In this document: positions 8,945 through 21,349 of the stretch, in pieces | Numbering within the stretch: the first letter of the stretch is position 1 | How the letters are laid out: every line of letters starts with the position of its first letter | Assembly (NCBI RefSeq): GCF_000219625.1 | Contig: NC_018209.1 | Coordinates: 1-64,000 of the forward strand | Direction of reading: 5' to 3' | DNA from: Zymoseptoria tritici IPO323 | Taxonomy: Eukaryota; Ascomycota; Dothideomycetes; Mycosphaerellales; Mycosphaerellaceae | Length of the DNA stretch: 64,000 bases | Program-made: the position numbers and the translations under genes | Notes under the pieces: generated by a model | Databases searched by the model: none | Told to the model about the DNA's origin: nothing | What the model saw: the letters and a program-made list of their open reading frames with translations, nothing else

Positions 8945-11900
8945 TTACTCGTCTGCCTCGTCAGAACTGCCTCCTTCGCTACCCTCAGTGCCCCGTGCCA
9001 TTGCACGTGCTGCTTCGTTGACCGGACCACCGAGGTCTAGATTCGCCCTAGAGAAGTACTCTGGATGGGCCCTGTACTGACGTGCGATGTGCTAGCCGTC
9101 GTAACGTGGCTTATCTCGATTTGGGTCTTTTCGCCATGTACGGAGGGCTTCCCATTTCGGGGTCTTCCCCTCTTCGTGGGCTTGTTCTAGGTTGGACGGA
9201 AAAGCTGCAATCCACCTGATTGATGTCTCGTATACGACCGGTCGACGGGTCCTTAGAGGCGGTGAATCGTTGTCTGAACTCGGGCGAGGTCGGGCTGGGG
9301 CTGGGGGTTGAGTAAACGCCGGTAGTTGGCAAGTCTGGTAGAGCTTGCTGCTCTCGTATAAGGGCAGGACCCGGAGGTATCTAGTAGCGTATAACGCAAA
9401 GTTCGTCCTCCACTTTTCCGCTATCCTCGGACTGACCGGTCTGCCTGTGCAGGGTGAATTGCCAGGGATAGTCTTTAGTGCATCGTAGCAGTAGCGAGTC
9501 TATACCCGCCATGGGCGGTTGTCCCACGTACGAGGGAATCCATCGTCCTAGTCAAAGAGGAGCTAAATGCGTGTTTCCTAGGTGTTTGGCCAGGTAGAGA
9601 AGCCGCCAGTACCGGTCGCCTGCCCACCACCGTCTCTAATCGGGGAGACCCAGGGATCTCGACCGGTCGCCCGATCGATGAGGTCGTAGGAAAGGCCTTC
9701 GAGTCCTATACGTTCCTATGGAGATACTTCGTCGGGGTCGTTAATATACGGCAAACGGGGCATGTTCCCTAACCGTTTAACCGGTGTAGATAGCGTCGAG
9801 AGAAGACAGTTACAGTAGCGGAATACACATAGCCGTGCGAGTTCCCTTAGGGTTCTGTTTAACGCAGCGCGGTAGAGTTCGGCGTCGCCGGCCTACACAT
9901 GTCCAGCCAACTGACTCATTAGCGTCTGTACCTGGGTCTTAAAGGCCATATAGAGACGGCCCTAACCGGTCGACCGGAGTTTCTGCCGGAGGAAGTCGTT
10001 TGCATATGCCGTCTGTAACAGAACGCCTGATTGGAACCGTAGCTGAATCCAGTCGAACATATCGTTTGGGAGCTAGCAGAGGTTGGTGCGACGAAGGGTC
10101 TGTAGAAGAGCTAGCCTACGGCGATCTTGGGGCGTACGCACTCTACGAGACCGCTCATACCGGTCTTTCTCTAGCCGATAGTGACGCCGTATGTTGCGGC
10201 TGTTCGTAGTAAACGTAAGGATGTCGAGAAGGGCGGTCAAGAAAGCCGAGGCTAGGCTCTGTTAAACATCGATAGTGTCGCTACCGGTAGAGTGACCGGT
10301 CCGCGGGAGTGTAGATAGGACTGCACAGATTGCATACAGCCAGCGGTTGATCTGGGTCCGGATATAGCAGAGCACATCACGCCTCTCGAGCACAAAGAAG
10401 GGCCAGTGTGTCTGTCTATTCGTATGCTGTACAAGAGCCGGTTGATCGAGACCGGCAGGGACTTATGCTTTCTGAAATAAGTCCTAGGATATCCGATATT
10501 CCTCTCGGACCCCGAAGCCGTATAGACTGTCCTCGCACGACCGGAGCGAGCGGTAGACTGACCGGACTTTATGCTTGAACGCTGCAAAGATGCGACGGCG
10601 CTGTGGAGCCTTAGCAGCCTGCCCTCGCCGGGAGACCGCCTGGGCTTTATTAGCTGCACTCTGTAAGAAGGCGAGGCTGCTATACACCGGCTGGGAGAAC
10701 AGAGGTTCGGTCGACCGGTCGACTAGTGCAAAGAGATCCTTAATGTTGTTGTACCCTTACATAAAGGCGACACCGCCTAAACGCTCAGGTGATTCGCGCT
10801 TTGATTCGCCGCGAACCGTAGTACTGTCAAAGGTCCCACTCTACTGGTAGAGCTCTGGCTTTATATTAAGCTGGCTAGCTTGGTATTCGTTGCAGTTCGT
10901 ACGGCGGAGTAGAACGAGGGGTTCTCGATGAACCCTCGACCGGTTTGTAGGTTGGTGGGCTAGGTCCTTAAACGCAAGATCTACGAAGGTAGTGTCGAAG
11001 TCGATGTACTCCTTATCGAATTGTCGTTCAAGGGACTGGTCGACCACTTGCCGAAGGCTGGCGACAGACGTCTCACGGAGCTCGAGCTTATAGCCGTAGC
11101 GCACTATAATCAGTTCCGCTTCCTGCTAGTCCTCTTCGTCGTCTGCTAGGCGTTCACAAATACGGGTCCAGAGACGCGCGAGCGGTGGTGCCCTAGGACG
11201 CCGGGCCTGATCGCTCGGCTATGTATTTAGAAGGTCGTAGAATAGCTTACTAAACGACTGGTTGGTCGACCGAATCGACTGCCGCTAGCGAGCGTGGGAC
11301 CGGTTATACGCCTGTTCGAAAGTGCGAGGATGGTGCTGGAGAATGTCGTCTAGGTAGGTGTCTTCGAGGGCAGGTATAAAGATTTTGTTAATAAAATGCG
11401 CTTGCTAGATCCGGTTAAGGTAGCAGCGGCGCTGTTTGTCGACCGCTCGTTGCCGCTTTGTAGATAGCAAAGGTAGGTTTGGGAAGAAGATGTAGGTATC
11501 GAAGCTAGTAGCACCAAAGCTACGGGCGAGCCGGAAGTGCTTACATATCGTTAGGCGGATGCCTAACCGGCCGATAGGTATGTGCCAGTTGCTAGAAAGA
11601 GTCTTTGTAAACCGTGGCTGGTAACAGAACTAGATGCCATGCCGATAGGCTGCAAGTGAGGTCAGTAGTAGGAATAGGGCATCAATGTCCCACCGGCGCG
11701 TTATCGTAAAGGGCCGCTGCTGGTATGTTAGACAGGACCGCTCGAGCGATAGGACCGGTCGGTTATCGTCCAGTGCACTAGTGCTGCCAGCGAGGAGTCT
11801 TTCCTATGCGATGTAGCGGATCTAGTCTTGACTATAGACCGGGAGAACTCCATGCTCTGCAATATGTCGCATTATATCGGGAATCGTATATCGTTCCTCT

Positions 11901-13051
11901 ATGTTTGTGTCTCTGTCCGGGGACCGGTCTTAACTCTCCTCATCGCTTTCTCTAGTAACCTCAAGGCTCTAGTTACGGCAGAACTAGCGGAGCGTTTGAC
12001 CGGTCCCCTGCCTCTCTAGACTGGCGCTATCTCCCATTACCTAGGAACACTTGCAGCCGCTACAGCGAAAGGCTCTTTAGAGTGTCCGAATAGTATAGGG
12101 AGTTGTAGTGTTCCTTACCTCTTCGCTCTTATCCTGATCTGTCCCTCTGCTACCTCGTGCGCTCGACCGGTCGCTGCTAGCATGCGACGACGAATCGTCC
12201 TCGACGTCTCCTTCTTCTTCTTCTCCTACGTCGCTATCGGTAAGCGACCAGTCGTTAGGATCCCGAGGAATAGGCTCCTGTGTCTCGGGCTCGTCGATAA
12301 CCGGTGTTGTAGTGTGCCTTGTCCCTACCCTCTCGTCCTCGTCGGTAGCGCTACTACCTAAAGTGACTAACTAGTTGCTATATATATCCGAAAAGTCGTC
12401 CTCGACGTAATCCTCTTCTTGCTCCTCTTCTTCCTCGTCTTCTTCTACGCAAGCGGTAAGCGACCGGTTGTCGAGGTCGGAAGGGTTAAGGTCCTGATTT
12501 GTCTCGAATTCGTCGATAACTGGTAATAGAGGGCTAAGCTCCTGGTCCGACTCGAACTCGTCGATAACTGGTAACTCGAATTCGTTGATAACCGGTGGTA
12601 GAGGGTCGGGCTCCTGGGCTGTTTTGGATTCGTCGATAACTGGTAGTAGGGGCACAGCCTGCTGGTCAGCGCGGATACCTGTCGCTACAATGCCTCTAAC
12701 GAGGGTGTTCTAGTCGGACTCGTCGACCGGTCTATGTAGTGGCGCTGCGTGCGAAGGAGGTTTAGGAGCGATTTTCCGAGGGCTCCTCCTAAGGATAGCT
12801 GTCTCCGGGGCGTCTTCTGCGAGCTCGGTCGGACGGTGCTGCTGCTGCTACGCCGCGCTCGCTGCGACGGATGGTCCTACGACGACAGATGGTCCGGCTG
12901 CGACCGGTGCCTGCGGTTGTAGGGTGTCTGTAAGAGCATCCTGTCGTCGCTGTGCGCGAAGCTCTCGCTGAGTCTGCGACCGACGTTCGCGGGTAGCAGC
13001 ATCGAAGGCGGCTTGCGACTGCGGAGACCGGTGAACCGCTCGCCTAGGCAT
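8945..13051 (-). pseudogene. Large RIP-interrupted frame, about 1,368 codons, unknown family
   Basis: On the minus strand one frame can be followed from ATG 13051 (or from upstream sense sequence to 13285) to TAA 8945 with no frame change. Internal stops are overwhelmingly TAG with some TAA, the RIP outcome for TGG, CAG and CAA. The N-terminal 100 residues are Arg/Gln/Ala-rich. Residues about 130-300 are strongly acidic with a threefold LPVIDEFE-type repeat (12480-12650) and a Glu run near 12430. The remainder looks globular, with runs such as RWDIDALFLLLTSLAAYRHG, FRLARSFGATSFDTYIFFP, LAGHV, LPYINDPDEV and IAEKWRTNFALYATRYLRVL. The last residues are Gly/Ser/Glu/Asp-rich. I see no Walker motif, DDE triad I can place, or RT box, and I do not recognise the family. 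The region is dense in ACCGGT and GGTCGACC words. It is probably the major protein of a repeated subtelomeric element. Confidence 0.7.
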
Positions 13052-13359
13052 CGCTCCGAGCGACCTCTCGTAGGAGGGAATTAAGTAAGAACCAAAGCTG
13101 CACCGGGAGTAGGGCGGTATGTAGGTGCGTCCTCGTCGTCTCGGTGTATTAGAAAAAGTGAGGGTGTGGACCCCGCGACCGGTAGACGAATTAGCGGTCG
13201 CGAAAGGCGGCTTTAGATCGCTAGACCAATCAGCGGTGCCGAAAGCCGGCTTCAGCTTGCGGAGACCGCCCAACCCTAACCCCAAACTACCTTATGGTAG
13301 GTGTTTCTAACATTCGATTCGATTAAAAACAACTATACAACTGTACCGAAAACCACCGA
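13052..13359. other. Spacer between two elements, with a telomere-like motif
   Basis: The minus frame stays open to 13285, so the upstream part may still be coding. AACCCTAACCCC at 13272-13283 lies near the switch to the Gypsy element. No other feature seen. Confidence 0.4.
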
Positions 13360-14560
13360 CATAGCTCTAAAGGTTACCTATCGTTAGGACGATTCCCTTC
13401 CTAACACCTCCGCCCGACAATAGGCGAGCGCTTCCTCTACGGAGCTATCGGCTACGCCTGCTAGTTAGCTACAGGACGTCGACCTTCTTAACTAGCCTAG
13501 ATCGGGAGAGACCGCGGAAGAAAGGGCCACCCGGGAGCACGACAACGAAGTCGCCTGCGCTACCTTCGAGTTCTTAACCCTTTAGTAGAAGATTAAGGAA
13601 CTCCGTGCCGAACTAGACTATCCTACGCCAGAAGGGAACCTAAGGACGGCTACCCTCCGCTATCTTTTCTCTAAACCTAACTAGCACACTAAGACGAGGG
13701 ATAACCTCCCTAAGTTAAAGGAGCTACTAGTCTTCGAGGGCAAGTCGCGTACGAGCTACGACGACTAGGTCCGAGCCCTCGAAAGAGCCTTTAGACGATA
13801 CGAAGGATTCGCCGAACGCGAAGACTACAAGGTCGACTTTACTACCGACTACATAGGAAAGCTCTAGTAAGACTACTAGGAACGCTACGTCGACGGCCTT
13901 AACAACTATTCTAAGCTAACCTAGTCTATAATAAAGGAGGTTATACTTGACTCAATAAGCATAGAGACCGAACAGCGCGAGAAGGCCTACGAGAAGCTAA
14001 AAAAGGTTACCTTAGGTAACCGCACGCCGGAAGAACTCCTCGAGGAGCTAAAGACACTCTAGAAGGAGCTCGATAAAAGGGACGATAGCAAGAAGATCCT
14101 TAGGTTATATAGCGCCCTTCTATAAACCCTTCGTAACCGCCTCTCGAACTACCCTACTACCCTACTAAACCTAGTAGACGCCGAGGAGAGGGCTAAAAAG
14201 GCCTACCGTGCTAACGAGGGCTCTAAACAAGAGGCTCGTAAGAGGTAGGCTACTAAAAGGACCGCTAAGTAGGCGAAGAAGCGCCCTAGCGACAGCTCTG
14301 CTGCTCCGGACGGTAAGAAGGCAAGGACTAGCGATAGCGAACAGAACCTAAAGGCCCCCTCTAAGGCTACGTACTACGGATGCTAATAGGTCGGGCATAT
14401 CCGCCGCGACTGTACTAACTAGCACCTATAGAAGGATTCGGGGAAAGAGACGCCCCCTAAGTAGACGCTGTTGCTTAGGTAGGCTAAGTCCTCTATAATA
14501 AGGATTAGCGGCGCTCGGCTAAGCTAGGAAAGCGCCGCGCCTAGTAAGGGCGCCTAATTA
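13360..14560 (+). pseudogene. Gypsy gag with CCHC-type zinc knuckle, RIP stops
   Basis: The frame shows an acidic/basic gag body (KLKELLVFEGKSRTSYDD, RALERAFRRYEGFAE) and a basic C-terminal stretch. Near 14372-14413 there is a damaged zinc knuckle reading YYGC, two stops, then VGHIRRDC. The first Cys has become Tyr and two residues became stops, matching TpG to TpA change. It would bind RNA and build particles if intact. Confidence 0.7.
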
Positions 14561-14569
14561 GCGTCGAGT

Positions 14570-17500
14570 TAACGCTAAACGGCCTAGGGGAGTCTAGAAA
14601 GGTCCGGGGCCTAATTAATAGCAGCGCCTAGGACAACTTCTACGATTCTATGCTAGCAAAGGAAATAGGGTAGACAGTTTCCGAGCTATCTACCTAGACA
14701 AAGTACCTAACTCTAAATAGCTAGAGCCTGTAGGTCTTTGGAGAAACGAGAAACTCCTATAAGGCTGTAGACACCTCTAGTAAGGCGTAGGGGTGCGTAG
14801 ATACGTTTAAGGTAGGACGTATCTACGGTTTCGAAGTCGTGCTCGGCATGCCCTAGCTCGAGAAGTACAACCCGGGTGTTAACTTCGCTCTAAAGAAGGT
14901 CTTCTAGAGGTAGAAACCTCGAAAGCGTTAAGCGATAGCGATAGTGTCCCTAGATAGGTTCTACCGGGAGTATCTCGGTAAAGTCGAGGCAGCTCTTTAC
15001 ATTATGTCGATCTAAGAGGTCGAGGATAGACTCGAACTAGACTAGAATAGCGTCCTAACAGCGTACTCTGACTTCTCCGACGTCTTTTCGGAGGAGTTGG
15101 CTAGCAAGTTAGTACTATATAGACCGCACGATCTTAGGATCGACCTAGTTAAGGGAGCAAAGGTCCTATTTAGCTCTATGTACGCTCTGTCGGAGGCAGA
15201 GATAGATGCGATGCGTAAGCAGCTCCCTAAACATCTAAAGAGTAGCTTTATTCGCCGCTCGACATCCTCGGCGGGCGCGCTAATCCTCTTCGCGAGGAAA
15301 AAGGATAACACACTCCGCCTCTGTGTCGACTACCGCGGCCTAAATGCGGTTACGGTAAAGAACAGGGGGGGTCTTCCCCTAATTTCCGAGTTAATAGACT
15401 AGCTAGCTAGCGCCAGGTACTTTACGAAGATAGACCTCCGCTACGCGTACTACCGTGTCCGTATCTAGGAAGGCGACGAGTAGAAGACAGCCTTCCGGAC
15501 CAGATACGGCCATTTCGAATACACCGTAATGCCCTTCGGGCTCTATAATGCCCCCGCGGTGTTCTAAAACTTTATTAACAGCGTATTAGTAGGGCTAATC
15601 GACGTGTCCTACGTCGTTTACCTCGACGACATCCTTATATACTCCAAAACGGTAGGGGAGCACGAGGGCTACGTCCGGGAGGTGCTAGAGCGCCTCCGGA
15701 AACATAAGTTGTACGCTAACTTATCTAAGTGCGATTTCTACAAGGACCGCGTCGACTACCTCGGGTACATTATTACACGTAATAGGCTAGAGATCGACCT
15801 AGAACGGGTTAGATCGGTCTAGGAGTAGCCACTTCCCTAGTTAATACATAACATTAGGGTCTTTATCGGCTTCGCGAACTACTATAGGCGCTTTATCAAG
15901 GGTTTCTTACGCCTCGCTGCGGCACTTAACCGCTACACGGAGGGGAAAAAGGCAGTAAACTAACGTAAGAAGGAACGAGCGTACTTAGAGCTCGACGAGC
16001 AAGCTGTACTTTCCTTTAACGAATTACGGAAAAGGTTCTCGGAAGCTCCTATCCTACGCTATTTTAACCTAGAACTGCCCTATAGGGTAGAAACCGACGC
16101 CTTAGGCAAGGCAATCTCGGGCATCCTAAGCCAACTATACGAAGACTACAGCAAAACATAGTAGTTCCCTATATTATACTTCTTACGAAAGATAATCGCG
16201 GCAGAACGGAACTACGTTACGGAAGACGCTAAGCTATTAGCAGTCGTAGACTCCTTTAAGCACTTTAGACAATACCTGGAAGGAGCTCGATACTAGGTCG
16301 AACTACTAACGGATTATGCAAACCTACAAACTCTTATAACGACCAAGACCTTGTCCAGGCGGTAGGTTAGATAGGCCGAGTAGTTGTCGCAGATCGACTT
16401 TAGGACTATTTACAGACCCGGCAAGGCTAATAGGGCGGCGGATGTACTAAGCAGAAGGCCCGACCTAACGGACAAGGACCACTCTAGACGGTAGGCTATA
16501 GACGAAGAGTCGTCTACAAGCTTGCGGCTCTTCTAGACGGCATTCCAACTGCATCTAGACTATAATAGACTAATAAGGCACGTAGGGGTAGTAAAGGACG
16601 CCCTAGACCTAAAAACGCGCCTAAAACGCGCCCTCTTAAAAGATCCGACCTTTAACAGGATTAACAAGGAGAAGGACCAAGCGGAACCTACTTTCTAGGC
16701 AGATCGATAGACTAACGAGGATAGAGTCGCGTATATAGACGGCAAGGCCTACGTACCTAAAGGAAGTATAAGACTCTAACTACTTTAAGAATGCCACGAC
16801 GACCCTATAGCAGGGCACTTCGGCTTCTCTCGAACACTCGAACTTCTACAAAGGAGTTTCTACTAGCCTAAAATGAGGAAATACGTTAAGGACTACACAC
16901 GAACGTATTAAGCATGTAGTAGGTTAAAGCTACGGCGGCACAAACCTTACGGATTGTTGTATGTAGAGCTACTATCGCTTACACTATAGGAGGATGTAAC
17001 GCTAGACTTTATAACGGACCTGCTACCTAGCATACTTCTGGGCCAGGCTTACGACTTAATCCTAGTAATCGTAGACAGATGCACCAAAATAGTCTATTAT
17101 GCGCTATATAAGAAGACGATTACCGCAGCAGAGCTCGCAGAGGTGTTTATAAGGGAAGTCGTACGACTCTATAGCGTACTAGCTACGATTACGTCGGATC
17201 GAGGGCCTATCCTAACCTTAAAGTTCTAGAGTACGTTCTATTTCTACCTTAGTATACGTCGAAAACTAAGTATAGCGTTCTACCTTTAGACCGACGGATA
17301 GATAGAACGCTAAAGTTAGACGCTAGAGTAGTATCTTCGTATATACTATAACTATAAATAGGACAACTAGGCGTCCCTACTATCTACTACGGAATTCTCG
17401 TATAATAATAGTATATACTCTATAATAGGGGTTATACTATTCTAGGTATATATAATACGAGACCCTTAGCGGTACTACTAGCCTAGACTACGCTAGAATA

Positions 17501-17990
17501 GACGAGAAGCCCTATTCGCCGTATAACTCGTAGACTATATAATCTTTAACTAGAAGAAACTACGCGTTAGACTAGCTAAAACGAAGAAATAAATAGCTAA
17601 GTAGGCGAACGAGTATAGAAAGGATATCTCTTTTAACGTCGGAGACGAAGTCTACCTTAATATACGTAATATTAGGTCTCTTAGACCTTTATCGAAACTC
17701 GACTATAAGTATATTAGACCCTATAAGGTAAAGCTATTATTAATAGAGTCGTATATATGCTCGATCTCCTAGACTTACTAAAGATCTACCTAACCTTCTA
17801 CGTCTCCCTACTAGAACTATCTGTCCCGGACTAGTTCGGTCGTAAATAGGATAGAATAATATAGTACGACGTAGGGGAAGATAATAAATACGAAGTCGAG
17901 GCTATTCTAGCCGAATAGGTCGACGAACTAAATAATTAGGAGTACCTTATTAAGTAGAAAGACTATAACTAGTCCGAGAACTCCTAGGAA
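14570..17990 (+). pseudogene. Gypsy pol (protease, RT, RNase H, integrase), RIP stops
   Basis: RT is clear from 15060: LRLCVDYRGLNAVTVKN, FTKIDLRYAYYRVRI, FRTRYGHFEYTVMPFGL and the catalytic YLDDILIYS at about 15619. RNase H follows with VETDA near 16087 and DFRTIYRPGKANRAADVLSRR near 16400. Integrase has the HHCC region (HDDPIAGHFGFSRT ... CSRLK, about 16795-16930) and catalytic-core pieces (LDFITDLLPS, IVDRCTKI, ITSDRGP). Stops are TAG/TAA at family Trp and Gln sites throughout. The stretch 15097-15402 is the longest undamaged run. Confidence 0.88.
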
Positions 17991-20334
17991 GTAGTAGTTA
18001 ATATTAGCCTATTAGTAATACGGGCCTACCGGCATAGAATAGGCTAGAAAGGACTAACTACGCGCGGGAAATTCTAGAAAAAATACTAACCCCCTTAGTT
18101 AAATTTCGATCTTTTTTCGTTATAATACTAGACCTAAACATTTTTAATAATTCTAGGGATTTTATTTAGGCGTTAAAGTTTTCTATTCTAAACTATTCTA
18201 GCCTATATTAAGCTATTCTAAGCTATTATAACTTAAAGGGCCCTATTACTCTACGTAATAGCGTTATATATTATACCCTATATACCGCTAGAGCTAACTA
18301 GACTAAACTAGCTTAATTATCGCTATCCTCGTCCGAAACGTCCTCTCTATACTCCTAAGTAGCCGTCGTATATACTAAAGCCTTTAACGCCTCCCTATTA
18401 GTCTTTTCCGTACTCCTAGCGTACGTATTAAACCCCTCTAGGGCCTTACTATTATAATATAACGTAGTCTTATACTTATCGAGCTTAGCTATTAACGACT
18501 AGACCGTAATAGCGCCTTTTAGATTAATTAGGCGGCTCCTCTTAGCCTTCGGGGTCCCGGTAGTAGCCTACTCCTATATCCTAGTATTAGTATAGCCCTA
18601 AATACGCTAGAAGGGTATACTTATAGCCTTCTCTATAAAAGTAGTAGCCGACCTATCCCGCTTCTTAACCTTAGGTCCCGTCGTATCCTACTCGCGGGTA
18701 CCCTAGTATAAAGTAAGACCCTCCGGGCCGCGAACGCTATTTGTAAGCTCCCTAAGGTACTAACTATTAGTATACTAGTCTAAAATAAGCTAGAACAATA
18801 TATATAACTTAATCGAACTAGTAAATAGGAGTACCTTATTTCTTAACTTCTTTCTATTATCCGTATTTACTACCGGATTAGCGTACTCGGCTTAAATCTA
18901 GGTATTAATATTGTCCTACTCGTTCTTATAGGCTAGGGGGAGCTATTTAGGGTTAGCCTAGATCTAAAGTACTCTAAAATAGTCTAGAAATACCCTACCT
19001 AGAAGTAATTAGCGTTTCTATTATCTAGATAGCTAGCGTATTTAGTAGTAATGCCCTTAATAGGCTTGTCCGGCGCTAACTAGTATAGTTTAGTTAAGTC
19101 CTTATTTAACTTAACGTCCTTAATATAATTAAAGTACGGATTATAGTTATAGGTCCTATTACGGACCTTTTTAGCGTAATCGTTACGTATAAGGGCCGCG
19201 GTAGCGGAAGATATAGTCTACCTACGCTAATATTAGCCTTACTACCCCTAAACTAGACTATACTAGCACTACCCTAGATTACTTACTTTTAGTAGTTAGT
19301 AAAGAAAAGAGAAAGTTTAGAAGAAGAATTAAATTAATATAGCGACGCTATAGACCCGTAAAACCTTCTAGATTAGGATACCTAGTAGCTAATAGCTCGT
19401 AAATTTTCTACCGTAACTAAGGTTAGTTATAGAGAGAAGAGGGGGGTAATATAAGAACACCCTTATAATAACGCCCTCTACCTATCCCTAACCTAGACTA
19501 TCCTAGTACTATAGATTACCGGTACTATCTTATCTAGCCTAGACTAGGATATCCTATAGAGGAACGAACCTTACGGGCGTATAATAATCCTTAAGCGGAC
19601 GTTAGGTCGTAACCGGTACCTAGTCTAGGTAGAGGGATATATTTAGTAATACGAAGGACGGGTATATAGCCTCGAGGGATACTCTCGTTTATTCCCTTCC
19701 TTATTAAATCGACTTATTATATTCTATAACTATTTATTTTCGGTATAAGCCTATATTCCCTCTTAAGGTACTTCTAATAGGAAATATTATAGTTAAAAGG
19801 AAAAGGGTCTCTATCGAGTTTAGCCGCTCCGCTACTTAATACTATATTCCCCGTTTAGGCTAGCTTCGGCTATCGGAAGGGAGATATCCTTAGTTAGAGG
19901 CATTCTCCTTTAACTATCCTTTTAAGAACTACTAAGTCTAAAACTACTAAGTCTAAAAACTACTAAGTCTAGCTCTTAAAAACGACTAAGTCTAAAACTA
20001 CTATATCCTTTTACTCTACCGCTACTACTATTAGCGCTAAGTCTACTACTAAGTCCCTTAAATCTAAGCTCTTTAAATCGTCTAAGGTAGTCGTATTCGT
20101 AAAGGCGTAGTAGTATAGTAGCGCGGCGGTGCTATAAAGCGCTTTTACGCTTAAAGAGTAAATTTATAGAAGGTAACGTTTTAAATTAAGTTTTAGTTAC
20201 GTAGATAACGACTATTATTGCCTAAGGCGTTAAATTAGTACCTACGCCCTCGAATCGTTAAGACGATAAGCATATTATAGCGAGTAGCTCTTATAAGGCT
20301 CGACTTTAGCGGTCTTACATTAATAGGTTTTTTA
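17991..20334. other. AT-rich RIP desert with relics, no intact gene
   Basis: Low-complexity TA-rich sequence dense in CTA/TAG words. On the minus strand between 19200 and 18300 protein-like fragments survive (NPYFNYIKDVKLNKDL, KALEGFNTYARSTEKTNREA, YREDVSDEDSDN), ending at TAA near 18316. They come from one heavily mutated gene or transposon ORF that I cannot identify. 19440-20334 shows nothing legible apart from degenerate CTACTAAGTCTAAAA repeats near 19930-20000. Confidence 0.65.
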
Positions 20335-20766
20335 GGACCCGTAAGAAGAGATCCCGTTCGCTTTCCTATTTAAAGGCCCGCCTAGTACGGGTAAGACAAC
20401 TACGGCGCGGAAGATAGGCAAAGTCTACTACGACACGGGTTTCTTATCTAAGGCAGAAGTAGTTAGCTGCTCGGCATATGATCTCGTCGCTAAGTACATA
20501 GGCTAAACAGGACCAAAGACGAAGAGACTCCTAGAGTCTACACTTGCTAAGGTGCTGTTCATCGACGAAGCATATCGACTAGCTGGTGAACATTTTGCTC
20601 GAGAAGCTCTAGACGAGCTTGTTAACGGCCTCACAAACGAGCGCTTTTTCCGCAAACTGATAGTCATCCTTGCAGGCTACGACGCTGACAACGAGAAGCT
20701 TTTGCGGATGAACCCAGGCTTGAGTTCCCGCTTTCCAGAAGAGATTGTGTTCAAGCCCTTCCCGCC
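20335..20766 (+). pseudogene. Fragment of a CbbX/CfxQ-like AAA ATPase
   Basis: The frame contains Walker A (GPPSTGKTT at 20375; family consensus GPPGTGKTT), YYDTGFLSKAEVVSCSA, YIG-stop-TGPKTKRLLE, Walker B (VLFIDEAYRLAGEHFA near 20549), VILAGYDADNEKLL and GLSSRFPEEI. These are the hallmarks of fungal NFX1-associated, CbbX-type AAA domains. It has no start, carries TAA for Gln at 20503, and breaks off after KPFPP where it runs into the 3' end of the antisense zinc-cluster gene. RIP-like change is heavy before about 20520 and nearly absent after, so the edge of RIP damage lies inside this domain. Confidence 0.8.
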
Positions 20767-20779
20767 GATATGTACCTCT

Positions 20780-21349
20780 CTATTCACTTTCAGCCCTTGT
20801 GGGCGAGTTCCTTGCCAGCAGAAACGCGATGGAGTTTCGATCGTCGGAACTGTCCGCGAAGACGGCAGCGCCGTCTTTGTGCGTGGCCGTACTTTGGACC
20901 ACATCTCTGTTGGTGTAATTGCTTCTCTTTTCCAGTAGACCGACGAAGATGGAGAGATCGTCGTCGCCGGCTCGCATCCGTTTCAAGATATCGTATGCCT
21001 CATCGTGGCTGCTGTTGATAAGGTGTCGCAATAACACCTCATGCGTCGACGCCTGCTGTTCTAATGCCATGCATTCTCTCTTCAGGGCCGTGAGACGAGA
21101 CTCGTCTGGCTTGGCATCGTATTCGCAGGACACGCGGATCTTTCGTGCACATCGTGAACACATCGGTCGTTGGCCATCGCACTGTAGAGGTCAGACCACC
21201 AGTATCCTTCCGTACACACACGTCACAGTCCTGTACGTCCGATGAAGAGGAGTGGAGTGGCTGATGGTCCGCACCTTTGTCTTGCTCGCTCTGCAAGCTC
21301 GGCAGGCGGCCTTCACGTTGCTGGTAGCATGTGACTGTTGGCGTTTCAT
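20780..21349 (-). CDS. Short Zn2Cys6 transcription factor (copy A)
   Basis: Two exons, 21275-21349 and 20780-21181, joined over a 93 nt GT-AG intron, give 158 aa. Joining restores a full zinc cluster, C-x2-C-x6-C-x6-C-x2-C-x6-C (ACRACRASKTK then CDGQRPMCSRC), with the intron at the usual place before the third Cys. A coiled-coil-like linker (RLTALKRECMALEQQA) and a short helix-rich tail (HDEAYDILKRMRAGDDDLSIF) follow. There is no fungal_trans domain. Such proteins bind CGG-type sites as dimers in the nucleus. The last 50 residues run into sequence antisense to the AAA relic and may not be native; the original C-terminus may have been lost. Confidence 0.7.

Larger units (their letters stand above)
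13360..17990 (+). mobile_element. Gypsy-type LTR retrotransposon, RIP-inactivated
   Basis: On the plus strand the order is gag, zinc knuckle, protease region, reverse transcriptase, RNase H, integrase, the Gypsy (Ty3) order. Damage rises toward the 3' end, where AT content climbs and stops become very frequent. I could not identify flanking LTRs; both ends may be lost or mutated beyond recognition. Confidence 0.85.

Noticed and set aside
13272..13283. AACCCTAACCCC as a telomeric insertion
   Set aside because: It lies within an open minus-strand coding stretch (Gly-Leu-Gly-Leu) and is short, so chance is adequate; mentioned only as context.
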